A DNA stretch of 64,000 nucleotides, taken from contig NZ_CANMNP010000001.1 in NCBI RefSeq assembly GCF_947499295.1, positions 496,001-560,000 on the forward strand, in the 5' to 3' direction. The DNA is from an uncultured Roseibium sp. Lineage in GTDB: Bacteria; Pseudomonadota; Alphaproteobacteria; Rhizobiales; Stappiaceae. Under the pieces are notes generated by a model. That model worked only from the letters and a program-made list of their open reading frames with translations. It did not search any database and had not been told where the DNA came from. Below, piece after piece: positions 33,988-42,847 of the stretch. Made by a program: the position numbers and the translations under genes. Position 1 is the stretch's first letter. Every line of letters starts with the position of its first letter.

Positions 33988-34508
33988 TTGAAGAGTGTCC
34001 GAAAAGCCCTTGTCAACTGCACAAGCTGGAGGCAGACGATGGCGACGATTGACGCCAAAAGAACGTAGTAGAGATAGTATTTGGGGAACGGCAGCGACAC
34101 CATGTGCTGAAAGCTCGTCTTTTCGATCAGTTCAAGCAGGGAGTAGCCGCAGAAAGCAAAAAACACCGTCGTGGCAATCAGTGCAAAAAACTTCAGATAC
34201 TTTGCTTGCCTGGGTAGCCAGTGATCGACGAATTCCAACCTGATGTGGAGGTCGAGCTGTTGGCACTTAAACGCTCCCGCAAATCCGAGTATGATAAGCA
34301 GATAACGCGCAGCTTCCTCAGTCCAGGCTATGGAGTCGTTGAGGACATAGCGGGTGAAGAACTGCAGAAACACAACAACAAACAGCGTTAGGAAAATGGC
34401 CAGAAGCACGTAGTCTGTCAGGGAAAGCCGGTTTCCTTCGGCAGCTTTTGTCTGTTCCGCTTCCTGTTCCTGTAGCAGCTTTTCAATGCTTGCCGGGTCC
34501 ACAGCCAT
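33984..34508 (-). CDS. dctQ: TRAP transporter small permease DctQ
   Basis: The 174-residue protein has four transmembrane segments and the DctQ motif DSIAWTEEAARYLLIILGFA. A hydrophilic N-terminal extension (residues 1-28, rich in E and Q) precedes the first helix. It partners DctM. A perfect hairpin separates it from the upstream binding-protein gene. Confidence 0.9.
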   Translation of the reverse strand: MAVDPASIEKLLQEQEAEQTKAAEGNRLSLTDYVLLAIFLTLFVVVFLQFFTRYVLNDSIAWTEEAARYLLIILGFAGAFKCQQLDLHIRLEFVDHWLPRQAKYLKFFALIATTVFFAFCGYSLLELIEKTSFQHMVSLPFPKYYLYYVLLASIVAIVCLQLVQLTRAFRTLFK

Positions 34509-34526
34509 TTGCCGTCCTTTCGCTAG

Positions 34527-34554
34527 TTGGTTTGCCCCAGTTGGGGCAAACCAA
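34527..34554 (-). terminator. Intercistronic hairpin between dctP and dctQ
   Basis: A perfect 13-base inverted repeat (34527-34539, 34542-34554) with GT centre forms an AGTT tetraloop closed by C-G pairs, the same architecture and 28-base length as the one at 27712-27739. It begins 26 bases after the DctP stop. It should stabilise dctP mRNA or attenuate dctQM. Confidence 0.75.
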
Positions 34555-34580
34555 TACTCGCTACCATAATCCCGGTTGGG

Positions 34581-35564
34581 TTATTTGATCGCCTGAAGCT
34601 TGTCGTAGAGCTCCGCCGAGAACGGTGTTTCATCGCCCTTCAGGTGCGGCGCTACTGCTGCGATAAAGGGCGCCCGGTCAACTTCATTGACTGTTACACC
34701 CTGTTCGCGGAACCAACCGGCAAGGTTGTTCTCTGATTCAACAATTTTTCCCGACGCCCAATCTGATGATTCACCCAGGATCTTTTGAAGAACCGCATAG
34801 TCGTCACCGAGTTTCTGCGCAGTAATCGGCGAGACCAGTACAGCCAGAGAATTGGTGATGTGCCCGGTCAGGTTGATGTTCGATTGAACCTCGTAGAACT
34901 TTTTGAACTGAATCGTCGGAAGTGGGTTTTCCTGAGCGTCGACGACACCTTGCTGAAGCGCGAGATAAACCTCAGAAAATGCCATCGGTGTCGGGTTTGC
35001 GCCGGTTGCCTTTGGGAACAACTGGTATGCAGGTGCATTTGGCGTACGGATCTTGAGACCGGCCATGTCTTCAGGCTTCAGGATCGACTTGTTCGACGTG
35101 ACGTGACGTGCCCCATAATACGTCATCGAGGCAACCAGATTGCCCGTTACTTTCGTATATTCGCCGGCCAGCTCACGGAACAAATCCGAAGTGGCATACG
35201 CCTTCCAATGGTCATATCCACGCAGTGTAAAGGGATAGTCTGAAATGGAGATTGGCGGGTAACTTTGGCCCATGAACCCCATGCCGGTGTAGATAATATC
35301 CACGGTACCGAGAGACAATCCTTCGTTCAACGCGACTTCTTTGCCGAGCTGAGACGCAGGAAACACTTCGATTTTGAACCTGCCGTCAGTCGCCTTTTCA
35401 AATTCGGCTGCGGTCCGGAGCGCTGCTTCATGGTACGGAGTGGCCGCCTCGTAAACGTGTCCGAACTTCAAAACGTCTTGAGCCTGAACAGCGCTTGCCC
35501 CCAAAGCAGCAGTTGCACTGATTATGGACGTGGCCAACAGGCGATTCATAGATTTCTTGAACAT
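34581..35564 (-). CDS. dctP: TRAP transporter substrate-binding protein DctP
   Basis: The 327-residue protein begins at ATG 35564 behind GGAAGGAG; the longer frame from 35633 reads through the promoter. Its signal peptide (RLLATSIISATAALGASA, cleavage after VQA) precedes a DctP body (VLKFGHVYEAATPYHEAA) with the family's carboxylate-binding arginine region GLKIRTPNAPAY. DctP proteins bind C4 dicarboxylates, sugar acids or keto acids. The divergent GntR regulator and the neighbouring sugar-acid operon suggest a sugar acid, by inference. Confidence 0.92.
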   Translation of the reverse strand: MFKKSMNRLLATSIISATAALGASAVQAQDVLKFGHVYEAATPYHEAALRTAAEFEKATDGRFKIEVFPASQLGKEVALNEGLSLGTVDIIYTGMGFMGQSYPPISISDYPFTLRGYDHWKAYATSDLFRELAGEYTKVTGNLVASMTYYGARHVTSNKSILKPEDMAGLKIRTPNAPAYQLFPKATGANPTPMAFSEVYLALQQGVVDAQENPLPTIQFKKFYEVQSNINLTGHITNSLAVLVSPITAQKLGDDYAVLQKILGESSDWASGKIVESENNLAGWFREQGVTVNEVDRAPFIAAVAPHLKGDETPFSAELYDKLQAIK

Positions 35565-35710
35565 TGTGTCTCCTTCCTCGACCAGACCTCCATCCAGCCG
35601 CACACTTCTATGTTCAAAATTTATAAAAGACACACACCCCTTGAGAAGATGTTTTTAAAAATATAAAACAGATATTAAGAACACTCAGAATTCCAGCAGC
35701 GGAGCTTGGA

Positions 35711-36610
35711 ATGGCACGAACCGACAAAACATTTAAGCTGTCATACAATGAATCGCTGAAGTTGTGCCGGGAAGGAAAACTTCCATCGACCATTCAAGGC
35801 CTCGCCCTAACTCTGGGAGTAAGCCGGACGACAGCGCGAAAAGTGTTGGCCCACCTGGAAAAAAACAAAATCATCGCAAGGAGCGATGATGGAGTTCATT
35901 TCTTACAACCTGTCAAAGGCTCCGATTTTTTTTCACCCGTTTTGACGAAGCCCACGCGCGAAGTCGCTGAAACACGGTTTTTCAATTGGCTTTTGGATGA
36001 GAAGATCGCGAGAGGAGCCCGGATCGCCGAAAATCACGTCGCCGCTCAGATCAACGTACCGATCGCGACACTCCACCAAATCTTTGTAAGCTTCAGCCGT
36101 TTCGGGTTTCTCAGCAAGGAGCAACACAGAAACTGGACTTACCACGGCTTCACCAGAGAACTGGCTGATACCCTTTTTGATTTTCGGTATTACTGCGAGA
36201 TGTCGGCATTGGACAAACTTGTCGAGTTGCCAGACGACTCTGAGTTCTGGCAACATCTGGACGCAGCGCAACAGCTGCACAGGTCCTACCTCGATGCACC
36301 CGAAGAGTCGTCCCAGAATGTTGCCGAGATGGATGCAGCCTTCCACCGCCTGCTGTTGCGGTACTCAAGCAGCATTCTGTTACTAGTCAACGAAGCTGCT
36401 TTGTCGCTGATATTCTATTTCAGGTTCCACGAAAGCTGGCGCGAGCACAACACGGAACGGCGGCTTATTGCACTCAGCGACCATCTGGAAATCATTGACG
36501 CTCTTCGGGCACGCGAATGCGGTGCGGCCAGGGCTGTCATGCGCCGCCATCTCGAGCATGCATGGCACTCAGTCCTCGAACGTTTCCAGGAAAAGCCGCA
36601 GGTATCCTGA
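35711..36610 (+). CDS. GntR-type regulator with two tandem winged-helix segments and FCD-like domain
   Basis: The 299-residue protein has a winged HTH at about residues 18-65 (LALTLGVSRTTARKVLAHLE), a second HTH-like segment at about 80-135 (AAQINVPIATLHQIFVSFSR) and a helical FCD-like ligand domain to the end (SALDKLVELPDDSEFWQHLD, ARAVMRRHLEHAWHSVLERF). Usual FCD regulators are about 220-250 residues with one HTH. It is divergent from the TRAP operon across a 146-bp AT-rich gap and presumably controls it. Confidence 0.82.
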   Translation: MARTDKTFKLSYNESLKLCREGKLPSTIQGLALTLGVSRTTARKVLAHLEKNKIIARSDDGVHFLQPVKGSDFFSPVLTKPTREVAETRFFNWLLDEKIARGARIAENHVAAQINVPIATLHQIFVSFSRFGFLSKEQHRNWTYHGFTRELADTLFDFRYYCEMSALDKLVELPDDSEFWQHLDAAQQLHRSYLDAPEESSQNVAEMDAAFHRLLLRYSSSILLLVNEAALSLIFYFRFHESWREHNTERRLIALSDHLEIIDALRARECGAARAVMRRHLEHAWHSVLERFQEKPQVS

Positions 36611-36694
36611 TTACCCGCCCGAAGTTCGGCTTGGGATCGTTTAGGAACATCTTCGGTTTGCAAGAAAACTCTGATCTGCACAGCAGCGATCAGG

Positions 36695-37528
36695 CTATTC
36701 GATCCCGTAAAATTTCCGCGCCGTATCGCCCATTATCTTGTTCACGTCGCGCTCCGGCAGGTTTGACAGGAGTGAACGGGCAGTTGTTACCCAGGATGCA
36801 TAATCACTTGCAAGATTTACGACCGGCCAATCGCTCCCGAACATCACCCGATCAGGCCCAAAGCAATCAAGGACCGTTTGCGCAAATGGCTGCAGGTCCT
36901 GCAATGTCCAGTCGGGTCCTATTTCCGTAACCATGCCAGAGAGTTTGCAAAAGACATTGGGCCTCGCCGCGAGGTGCTCCATGCCCGTCCGCCAGAAATG
37001 ATCAGGTTCGCGCCCTTCCCCCATTTCAGGTTTGGCCAGATGGTCGATTACAATCGCCAAATCCGGGTGGCGTTCTGCCAGTTCGTGCAGATGCGGCAGA
37101 TGACGCGGCTGGATCAACGCATCAAACCGCAATCCGACACTGGCCATATGCGTCAGAACGGTTGCAGCACGATCTTGCAAAATCCAGTCTGCCTGCTCAA
37201 TTCCCTGCAGCATGGGTCTGAGCCCCTTGAGCTGCGGGTTCTTCGCAAGTTCCTGCACCGTGCTGACCGCCTTATCCGACGCAAAGTCGACCCATCCGAC
37301 CACAGCTGCGATGCGATCTGATTTGTCTGCCAAATCGAGTAGAAACCTTGTTTCATCGACACTATCGGTCGCCTGGACCAAAACTGTGCGGTCAACGCCG
37401 GCGGCGACAAGCAACGGCTCCAGATCTTGTGGTGAGAAATCCTTGAAGATCGGTGCGACGCTTTCATTCGGCCAGGCGTAGTCCCCTCTTGCCAGCGACC
37501 AGAAATGCTGATGGGCGTCAACAATCAT
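36695..37528 (-). CDS. Amidohydrolase family protein, sugar lactonase-like
   Basis: The 277-residue protein belongs to the amidohydrolase-2 group with L-fucono-1,5-lactonase and 2-pyrone-4,6-dicarboxylate lactonase: MIVDAHQHFWSLARGDYAWP at the start (HxH metal motif), LVIDHLAKP-like AIVIDHLAKPEMGE in the middle and VMFGSDWPVVN with the catalytic Asp. It would open a sugar lactone made by a dehydrogenase. It is last in the operon and overlaps the aldo/keto reductase gene by 4 bases. Confidence 0.88.
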   Translation of the reverse strand: MIVDAHQHFWSLARGDYAWPNESVAPIFKDFSPQDLEPLLVAAGVDRTVLVQATDSVDETRFLLDLADKSDRIAAVVGWVDFASDKAVSTVQELAKNPQLKGLRPMLQGIEQADWILQDRAATVLTHMASVGLRFDALIQPRHLPHLHELAERHPDLAIVIDHLAKPEMGEGREPDHFWRTGMEHLAARPNVFCKLSGMVTEIGPDWTLQDLQPFAQTVLDCFGPDRVMFGSDWPVVNLASDYASWVTTARSLLSNLPERDVNKIMGDTARKFYGIE

Positions 37529-38490
37529 TCTCTCTCTCCAATGAAACCGGCCTGCCTCAGATCACCCCACAAAGACTCGGGCAAAGGGGTCTTGAATTGC
37601 TCGATGTTTTTCATCAATGAACTTGTCCTGGCCGTCCCGATCAGGGTCGACGCAACCAGGGGATTGCGTGCTGGATACTGGAGTGCGGCCGCAGCAAGCG
37701 GAACATTGTGGCTTTTACAAATAGCTTCGATTTCAGACACCTTCTTCAACACGCGGTCCGAAGCCGGCGCATAGTCATAGTGCGCGCCCTTTACCGGACC
37801 TGTTGCCAGAATTCCGGAGTTGAACACACCGCCAACAACCAGACGGACGCCTTTCTTTTCAATTGTCGGAAACAGCTCATCCCGTGCGGATTGATCCAGC
37901 AGAGTGTATCGGCCCGCAAGCAGAATTTGATCAAGGTCCATCTCCGGGACAAGCTCACGGCAGATCGCCGTGTGATTGACGCCCAGTCCAACAGTCTTGA
38001 CGACGCCGCTAGACTTTAATTCGTGAAGAGCCACCTGCCCTCCGTTAAGCAGCTGCTTCTTGTGACCGGCCGTGTCGGTACCAGCGTTTGGGTCGCCAAT
38101 ATCGTGAACATAGAGCGTATCGATCCGGTTCAGGCCCAGCCTGTGAAAGCTTGCCTCGACGGACCGCATAATGCCCTCGTAGGAAAAGTCGAAATGCTGG
38201 TCGAAAGGAAGTGGATTGTGGAAACCGTTGACAACATCGGCTGCATCGGCGGCAGGTGTCAGGACACGGCCGACTTTTGTTGAAAGAACCCATCCCTCCT
38301 TCTGCCTGAGGAAATCGCCAAGGCGCCGCTCGGACATTCCATTTCCATAGTGGGGAGCCGTGTCAAACGAACGGATGCCGTGTGCCCAGGCCGCCCAGAG
38401 CACTGAGTTGGCGGCGTCCGTGTCGCAAGGACGATAAAGTCCCGCGAGTGCAGAAGCGCCAAAAGAAAGAGCGCGAACAGCCTCAGTCAC
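37525..38490 (-). CDS. Aldo/keto reductase (L-fucose/D-threo-aldose dehydrogenase-like)
   Basis: The 321-residue protein shows the catalytic tetrad context of aldo/keto reductases (GIRSFDTAPHYGNGMSERRL with Asp and Tyr; VLSTKVGR with Lys; YVHDIGDP with His). The closest functional group I recognise oxidises free aldoses to lactones. GTG 38490 overlaps the alcohol dehydrogenase stop by 8 bases. Paired with the lactonase-like gene downstream, aldose oxidation to an aldonate is likely. Confidence 0.86.
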   Translation of the reverse strand: MTEAVRALSFGASALAGLYRPCDTDAANSVLWAAWAHGIRSFDTAPHYGNGMSERRLGDFLRQKEGWVLSTKVGRVLTPAADAADVVNGFHNPLPFDQHFDFSYEGIMRSVEASFHRLGLNRIDTLYVHDIGDPNAGTDTAGHKKQLLNGGQVALHELKSSGVVKTVGLGVNHTAICRELVPEMDLDQILLAGRYTLLDQSARDELFPTIEKKGVRLVVGGVFNSGILATGPVKGAHYDYAPASDRVLKKVSEIEAICKSHNVPLAAAALQYPARNPLVASTLIGTARTSSLMKNIEQFKTPLPESLWGDLRQAGFIGERE

Positions 38491-39520
38491 GGCTTGATGC
38501 TTCGGGTTGCGCTATGATGAACTTTGTCACCGCATTGGGGTCGTCTTCCCAAAGCTGAAGCGCGGTATCGGCATCTTCGAAGTCGAAAACTCTGGTGATG
38601 GTCGCATCAGCTGGATAGCTACCCGCCTCAACATAGTTTACCGCGTCCTCGAAATCCTGCTGCAACGCTCCGCGGGACCCCATAATATCCAGCTCCTTGG
38701 TCAGGATTTTTTTGGTGTCGTAAGACACTGGCGCCTGGGAATACCCGATATAGACCACGCGCCCGGCCGGAGCGGCCACATCGACGCAATCAACAAATGT
38801 CTGGGGGTGGCCCACGGCCTCGATTGCAAGATCCATCCCGTCACCGCGGGTATAATCCTTTGCAAATTCGATGACATCCTGAGACCTGCTGTTGATTGTC
38901 GCGGCAGCCCCAACAGCATGTGCAATTTCCAGTTTCCGGTCGACAATATCGACCGCCACAACCTCTGCGCCCGCCCGCACGCAGCCGGCAATAACCCCAA
39001 GCCCGATAGCACCGCAGCCGAAAACGATGACCTTGTCCGTCTTTCGGGCCCGACCGCGCCGGACTGCATGAAAGCCGACGGCCATCGGCTCGATGAGCGC
39101 AAGATGATTTAGCTCCTTGACGGATGCCTTTATGATCCGCTCCCAGGGAACCGCGATGACTTCAGTTAAGGCACCTTCGCGCTGGACACCCATGGTCTGG
39201 TTGTTTCGGCAGGCATTGATGCGCCCTTTGCGGCATGCCGGGCACTCACCACAATTCTTGTAAGGGTTCAAAGTAACAAGTTGACCGGGTTGAATTGAGC
39301 CCGGAACCTTTGTGCCGACCTTCACGATCTCACCGGCGATCTCGTGCCCTGGAATGCGCGGATAGCTGACAAGCGGATTACGGCCTCGGTATGTATTCAG
39401 ATCTGATCCGCACAAGCCAACCCTTTGAACTTTCAGAAGAACCTCGTTCTCTTTCATCTCAGGCGGTGTTGCGGTCCCGAAGCGGGTAACTCCGGGGCTG
39501 TCAATGTAAAATGCTCTCAT
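38483..39520 (-). CDS. Zinc-dependent medium-chain alcohol dehydrogenase (sugar-acid type)
   Basis: The 345-residue MDR enzyme has catalytic zinc ligands (VGLCGSDLNTYRG, GHEIAGEIVKVG), the structural four-cysteine zinc loop (NCGECPACRKGRINACRNNQ) and Rossmann motif GCGAIGLGVIAG. It resembles L-gulonate/L-galactonate 5-dehydrogenases. The role would be oxidation of an aldonate or polyol in this operon. Confidence 0.9.
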   Translation of the reverse strand: MRAFYIDSPGVTRFGTATPPEMKENEVLLKVQRVGLCGSDLNTYRGRNPLVSYPRIPGHEIAGEIVKVGTKVPGSIQPGQLVTLNPYKNCGECPACRKGRINACRNNQTMGVQREGALTEVIAVPWERIIKASVKELNHLALIEPMAVGFHAVRRGRARKTDKVIVFGCGAIGLGVIAGCVRAGAEVVAVDIVDRKLEIAHAVGAAATINSRSQDVIEFAKDYTRGDGMDLAIEAVGHPQTFVDCVDVAAPAGRVVYIGYSQAPVSYDTKKILTKELDIMGSRGALQQDFEDAVNYVEAGSYPADATITRVFDFEDADTALQLWEDDPNAVTKFIIAQPEASSRD

Positions 39521-39523
39521 TCT

Positions 39524-40291
39524 TTAAAATCCGCTAAGGGCTCCACCATCGACGACCAGCACATGGCCGTTCACAAAGGCTGCGGCATCGGAGACCAGAT
39601 AAGTCGCTGCCCAGCCGATATCTTCCGGCTTGCCCATGGTCTTCATCGGTGTTCTTGAAATAATCTTGTTCTTGCGTTCCGGATCGTTGTCCAGTGCCTT
39701 CGCCGTCATGGGCGTCTCGATCCATCCTGGCGCAATTCCATTTATGCGGATGCCTTGCAAGCTGATTTCCGCCGCTATTCCCCGGACAAGCCCGAGAACG
39801 GCGGATTTTGCCACCGTATATCCGATGACCTGCGGTACGGAGAGATATGAAGCCATCGATGCGATAAAAAGGATGGAGCCGCCCCCCCGAGCGCTCATAG
39901 CCGGAACCGCACTGCGGCTCAACTCGAATGCCGCCAGAACATGGGTGTCCAGAATGGCTTGAATATCCTCCACTTCCGTTTCAAGGAGTGGTTTCTTGAC
40001 GTGGTTTCCAGCGTTGTTGACCAGTATGTCGAGGCCCCCATAACGCTCAACACAGGTGCTGATCAATTCGCGTGCCGCACCTTGTGAGGTAATGTCGGCA
40101 ACATGATAGGAGGCGCATTCGCCAAGTTCCGAAACCGCAGCCTGCAGCTTCGCCTCTGTCTTGCCCGCGATCAGGACCTTGGCACCGGAAGCAACATAAC
40201 AACGGGCCATGGCCAACCCCAATCCGCTTCCCCCGCCCGTGATCAAGGCTACTTTCCCGTCCAGGCGGAAAGGCGTTTCAATTGTCCTCAT
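39524..40291 (-). CDS. Short-chain dehydrogenase/reductase (SDR)
   Basis: The 255-residue SDR has ITGGGSGLGLAMA, NNAG (ILVNNAGNHVKK), catalytic Ser and YTVAK. Similar enzymes act as gluconate 5-dehydrogenase or 2-keto-3-deoxy-aldonate dehydrogenase. ATG 40291 overlaps the ATPase stop (ATGA) and it ends 3 bases before the MDR dehydrogenase start. Confidence 0.9.
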   Translation of the reverse strand: MRTIETPFRLDGKVALITGGGSGLGLAMARCYVASGAKVLIAGKTEAKLQAAVSELGECASYHVADITSQGAARELISTCVERYGGLDILVNNAGNHVKKPLLETEVEDIQAILDTHVLAAFELSRSAVPAMSARGGGSILFIASMASYLSVPQVIGYTVAKSAVLGLVRGIAAEISLQGIRINGIAPGWIETPMTAKALDNDPERKNKIISRTPMKTMGKPEDIGWAATYLVSDAAAFVNGHVLVVDGGALSGF

Positions 40292-41799
40292 GCCATCAAT
40301 CTCCCGATCCCACGGCTCAAAGTGTCGTAGGTCTGCCCGGGCTCAGCGATGCCCGGAACCACGCCCGTAATGCGCTTTTCCTTGAAAACTAGTATCCGGC
40401 TGGCCAGTGAAATCATTTCCGGCATGTCTGAGGAAATCAGGATAATCGATTTCTTCTCAACTTTGGCAAGATCCCAAATGAGCTTGTGAATCATGGCCTT
40501 CGCGCCAATATCGACGCCAACCGACGGTTCGTCGATGATCAGGATATCGCAATTGGCGGCAAGCCATTTTGCAATCGATATCTTCTGCTGATTGCCCCCG
40601 CTCAGATTGCCGACGCGCTGGTCGATGCCCGTCGCGCGCACATCCAGCGCCGTCATCAACCCGTTTGCGACATTGCGTTGCTCAGTCATGTTGATGGCGC
40701 GCGTTACCGGATGCTGGATTTTCTTCCAGATCGCCATCGTCATATTTGTTTCGATATCAAAATCGAGAAAGAGGCCGTCTTCCTTGCGGTTCTCCGACAC
40801 GTAACCGATGTTGTGCACTTTGATGCAGTCCGCGACGCTTCGGATCTTGACATCGCGTCCATGGACGGAAAGCGCTCCGGCACTGACGGGAAAGTGGCCG
40901 ATAATCGTCTTGGCAAGTTCGGTTCGCCCGGAACCAACCAATCCGTAAAAGCCCAAAATCTCACCGCGCCGAAGATCGAACGATGCGTTTTCGAACAGAC
41001 CTTTCGACGACAATTCTTTTGCCTTCAAGACCAGATCATCTGGATCGGTATCAAGTCTGGCGAAGTTTTCGATCTGAATTTTCCGGCCGATCATCAATTC
41101 GATGATCGTTTCCTTGTCCAGCTCCGAGATACATCGCGTCCCGACATGGCGGCCATCGCGGAGCACGGTTACCTGATCACAGATCTCAAGCACCTCCTCA
41201 AGCTTGTGGGACACAAAGATCAAAGTGTAGCCCTTGGCCTTGAGGTCTTCGATCACCTCGAACAGTTTGGTGACTTCATTTGCGGTAATGGATGAAGTCG
41301 GTTCGTCGAACAAAATGACAGTCGCCTTGCTGGAGAGCGCTTTGGCAATTTGTACAAGTTGCTTCTGCGCGGCACTCAGCCCCCCAATGGGTGTCTCCGG
41401 GTCGATCTCAAGTCCGACCAGCTCTAGATATTCCAGGGCATCGGCATTGAGACGCTTCCAGGAAATCCCGCCAAAACTGCGGTACTTTTCAAGTTTGTCG
41501 ATCATGATATTTTCGGCGACGCTGCTCTCCGAAAACACCTGGATTTCCTGGTTCACGATAGTGATGCCGTGACGCATACCGTCCTTCAGGGACGACAGGT
41601 TGAGTGGGACACCTTCCAACGAGATCGTGCCTTGGTCGGCCCTTTGAATGCCGCAGATGGCCTTGATCAAGGTACTCTTGCCCGCGCCGTTTTCACCGAG
41701 CAACGCATGAACCTCGCCCGGTTTGAATGTGACCGACACATCGTCCAAGGCTCTCACACCGGGAAAGGACTTGCTTATGTTTCTGAGCTCGAGCGTCAT
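40288..41799 (-). CDS. CUT2 sugar ABC transporter ATP-binding protein (RbsA type)
   Basis: The 503-residue double ATPase has GENGAGKST, SAAQKQLVQIAKAL and VILFDEPTSS in domain 1, and GLVGSGRTE, LSGGNQQKISIAKWLA and LIIDEPSVGVD in domain 2. Unlike the other RbsA-type protein in this window, the second Walker B keeps its glutamate. It overlaps permease and SDR genes by 4 bases each. Confidence 0.93.
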   Translation of the reverse strand: MTLELRNISKSFPGVRALDDVSVTFKPGEVHALLGENGAGKSTLIKAICGIQRADQGTISLEGVPLNLSSLKDGMRHGITIVNQEIQVFSESSVAENIMIDKLEKYRSFGGISWKRLNADALEYLELVGLEIDPETPIGGLSAAQKQLVQIAKALSSKATVILFDEPTSSITANEVTKLFEVIEDLKAKGYTLIFVSHKLEEVLEICDQVTVLRDGRHVGTRCISELDKETIIELMIGRKIQIENFARLDTDPDDLVLKAKELSSKGLFENASFDLRRGEILGFYGLVGSGRTELAKTIIGHFPVSAGALSVHGRDVKIRSVADCIKVHNIGYVSENRKEDGLFLDFDIETNMTMAIWKKIQHPVTRAINMTEQRNVANGLMTALDVRATGIDQRVGNLSGGNQQKISIAKWLAANCDILIIDEPSVGVDIGAKAMIHKLIWDLAKVEKKSIILISSDMPEMISLASRILVFKEKRITGVVPGIAEPGQTYDTLSRGIGRLMA

Positions 41800-42770
41800 G
41801 ACTTTCCAGCCTTGCGGCTCCAGACCTCACGTGCCCGGTCGAGCAATATCGTCAGGAGGATGATCGATCCCAAAAACGCCTGTTCGAAGTAGACATTTGC
41901 CTGTACCAGGATGAGGCCATTCTTGATCAGTACCATGATCAGGCCGCCACAGAAGAGGCCGATGGCAGTGATACGGCCACCAGCAAGCGCTGTTCCACCG
42001 ATGATCGCGACTGCAAATGAAATCAGAAGCCAATTTTGACCGATGGCGGGCTGAGCCGACCCTAGTCGGGACACCCAAAGCAACCCACCGACGCCAGCAA
42101 AGAACGCCGACAGGAGATTGGCTCCCATGATGATGCGGCCGGTGTTGATGCCGGAGAGTTTTGCGGCTTCCAGATTGCTGCCTGTCGCAAGCACCTGCCG
42201 CCCGAAAACAGTGTACCGGAACATGTACCAGACGGCGATCAAGGTCCCGACCATGAGGTAGAACAGATAGGGCAGCCCCAGAAAGTTGCCGCGGCCAATC
42301 CTGACAAAATCCGCCGGGATCTCCCGGTAGGAATAGCCTTCCGAAATTCCATAGACGAACCCGGTGAAGATGAAGAGGGTCGACAAGCTCACGATAAATG
42401 AGTTCACACCGAGAACGGTCATGACGAACCCGTTAAAGGCACCTGCGAGCAAGGCAACGCCCAATGCAATCAGCAGAGCCAGCGGCCATCCGAGATCGAG
42501 CGTGTCGACGGAATAACCGAATATCACCGCAGTCAGTCCTGCAATCGCCCCTACTGAAAGGTTCATGTTACCGGTGGCGAGCATCACCGCCTGAGAAAGA
42601 GCGACAAAGATGTAAAGTGACTGCGTACGCGTGAGATTGAACAGATTGTATTGGGTCAGAAAACTGTCTGAAGAGAGCGTGAATAAAATCACCAGGATCA
42701 AGGCGGCACCAATGATGCCTGACTCTGCTCCCGTGATGATCTTTCCCGACTTTAGTCTGGTGAGAAACAC
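41796..42770 (-). CDS. CUT2 sugar ABC transporter permease
   Basis: The 324-residue RbsC-type permease has about nine hydrophobic segments, GNMNLSVGAIAGLTAVIFGY near the middle and the coupling region RQVLATGSNLEAAKLSGINT. It starts with GTG at 42770. This operon has a single permease, so the channel is a homodimer, unlike the first CUT2 system. Confidence 0.9.
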   Translation of the reverse strand: MFLTRLKSGKIITGAESGIIGAALILVILFTLSSDSFLTQYNLFNLTRTQSLYIFVALSQAVMLATGNMNLSVGAIAGLTAVIFGYSVDTLDLGWPLALLIALGVALLAGAFNGFVMTVLGVNSFIVSLSTLFIFTGFVYGISEGYSYREIPADFVRIGRGNFLGLPYLFYLMVGTLIAVWYMFRYTVFGRQVLATGSNLEAAKLSGINTGRIIMGANLLSAFFAGVGGLLWVSRLGSAQPAIGQNWLLISFAVAIIGGTALAGGRITAIGLFCGGLIMVLIKNGLILVQANVYFEQAFLGSIILLTILLDRAREVWSRKAGKS

Positions 42771-42803
42771 AGCTGGGGTCCTGTCGTTGACATATGAGCA
42801 TGG

Positions 42804-42833
42804 CTCGCGGAACCGGAAGACCGGCTCCGCGAG
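42804..42833 (-). terminator. Intercistronic hairpin after binding-protein gene
   Basis: Thirteen-base arms (42804-42816, 42821-42833; one mismatch) enclose an AAGA/TCTT loop. It begins 14 bases after the binding-protein stop and lies before the permease start. Same position and size as the three other binding-protein hairpins in this window. Confidence 0.65.
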
Positions 42834-42847
42834 GTGTTTCAGCTGGA

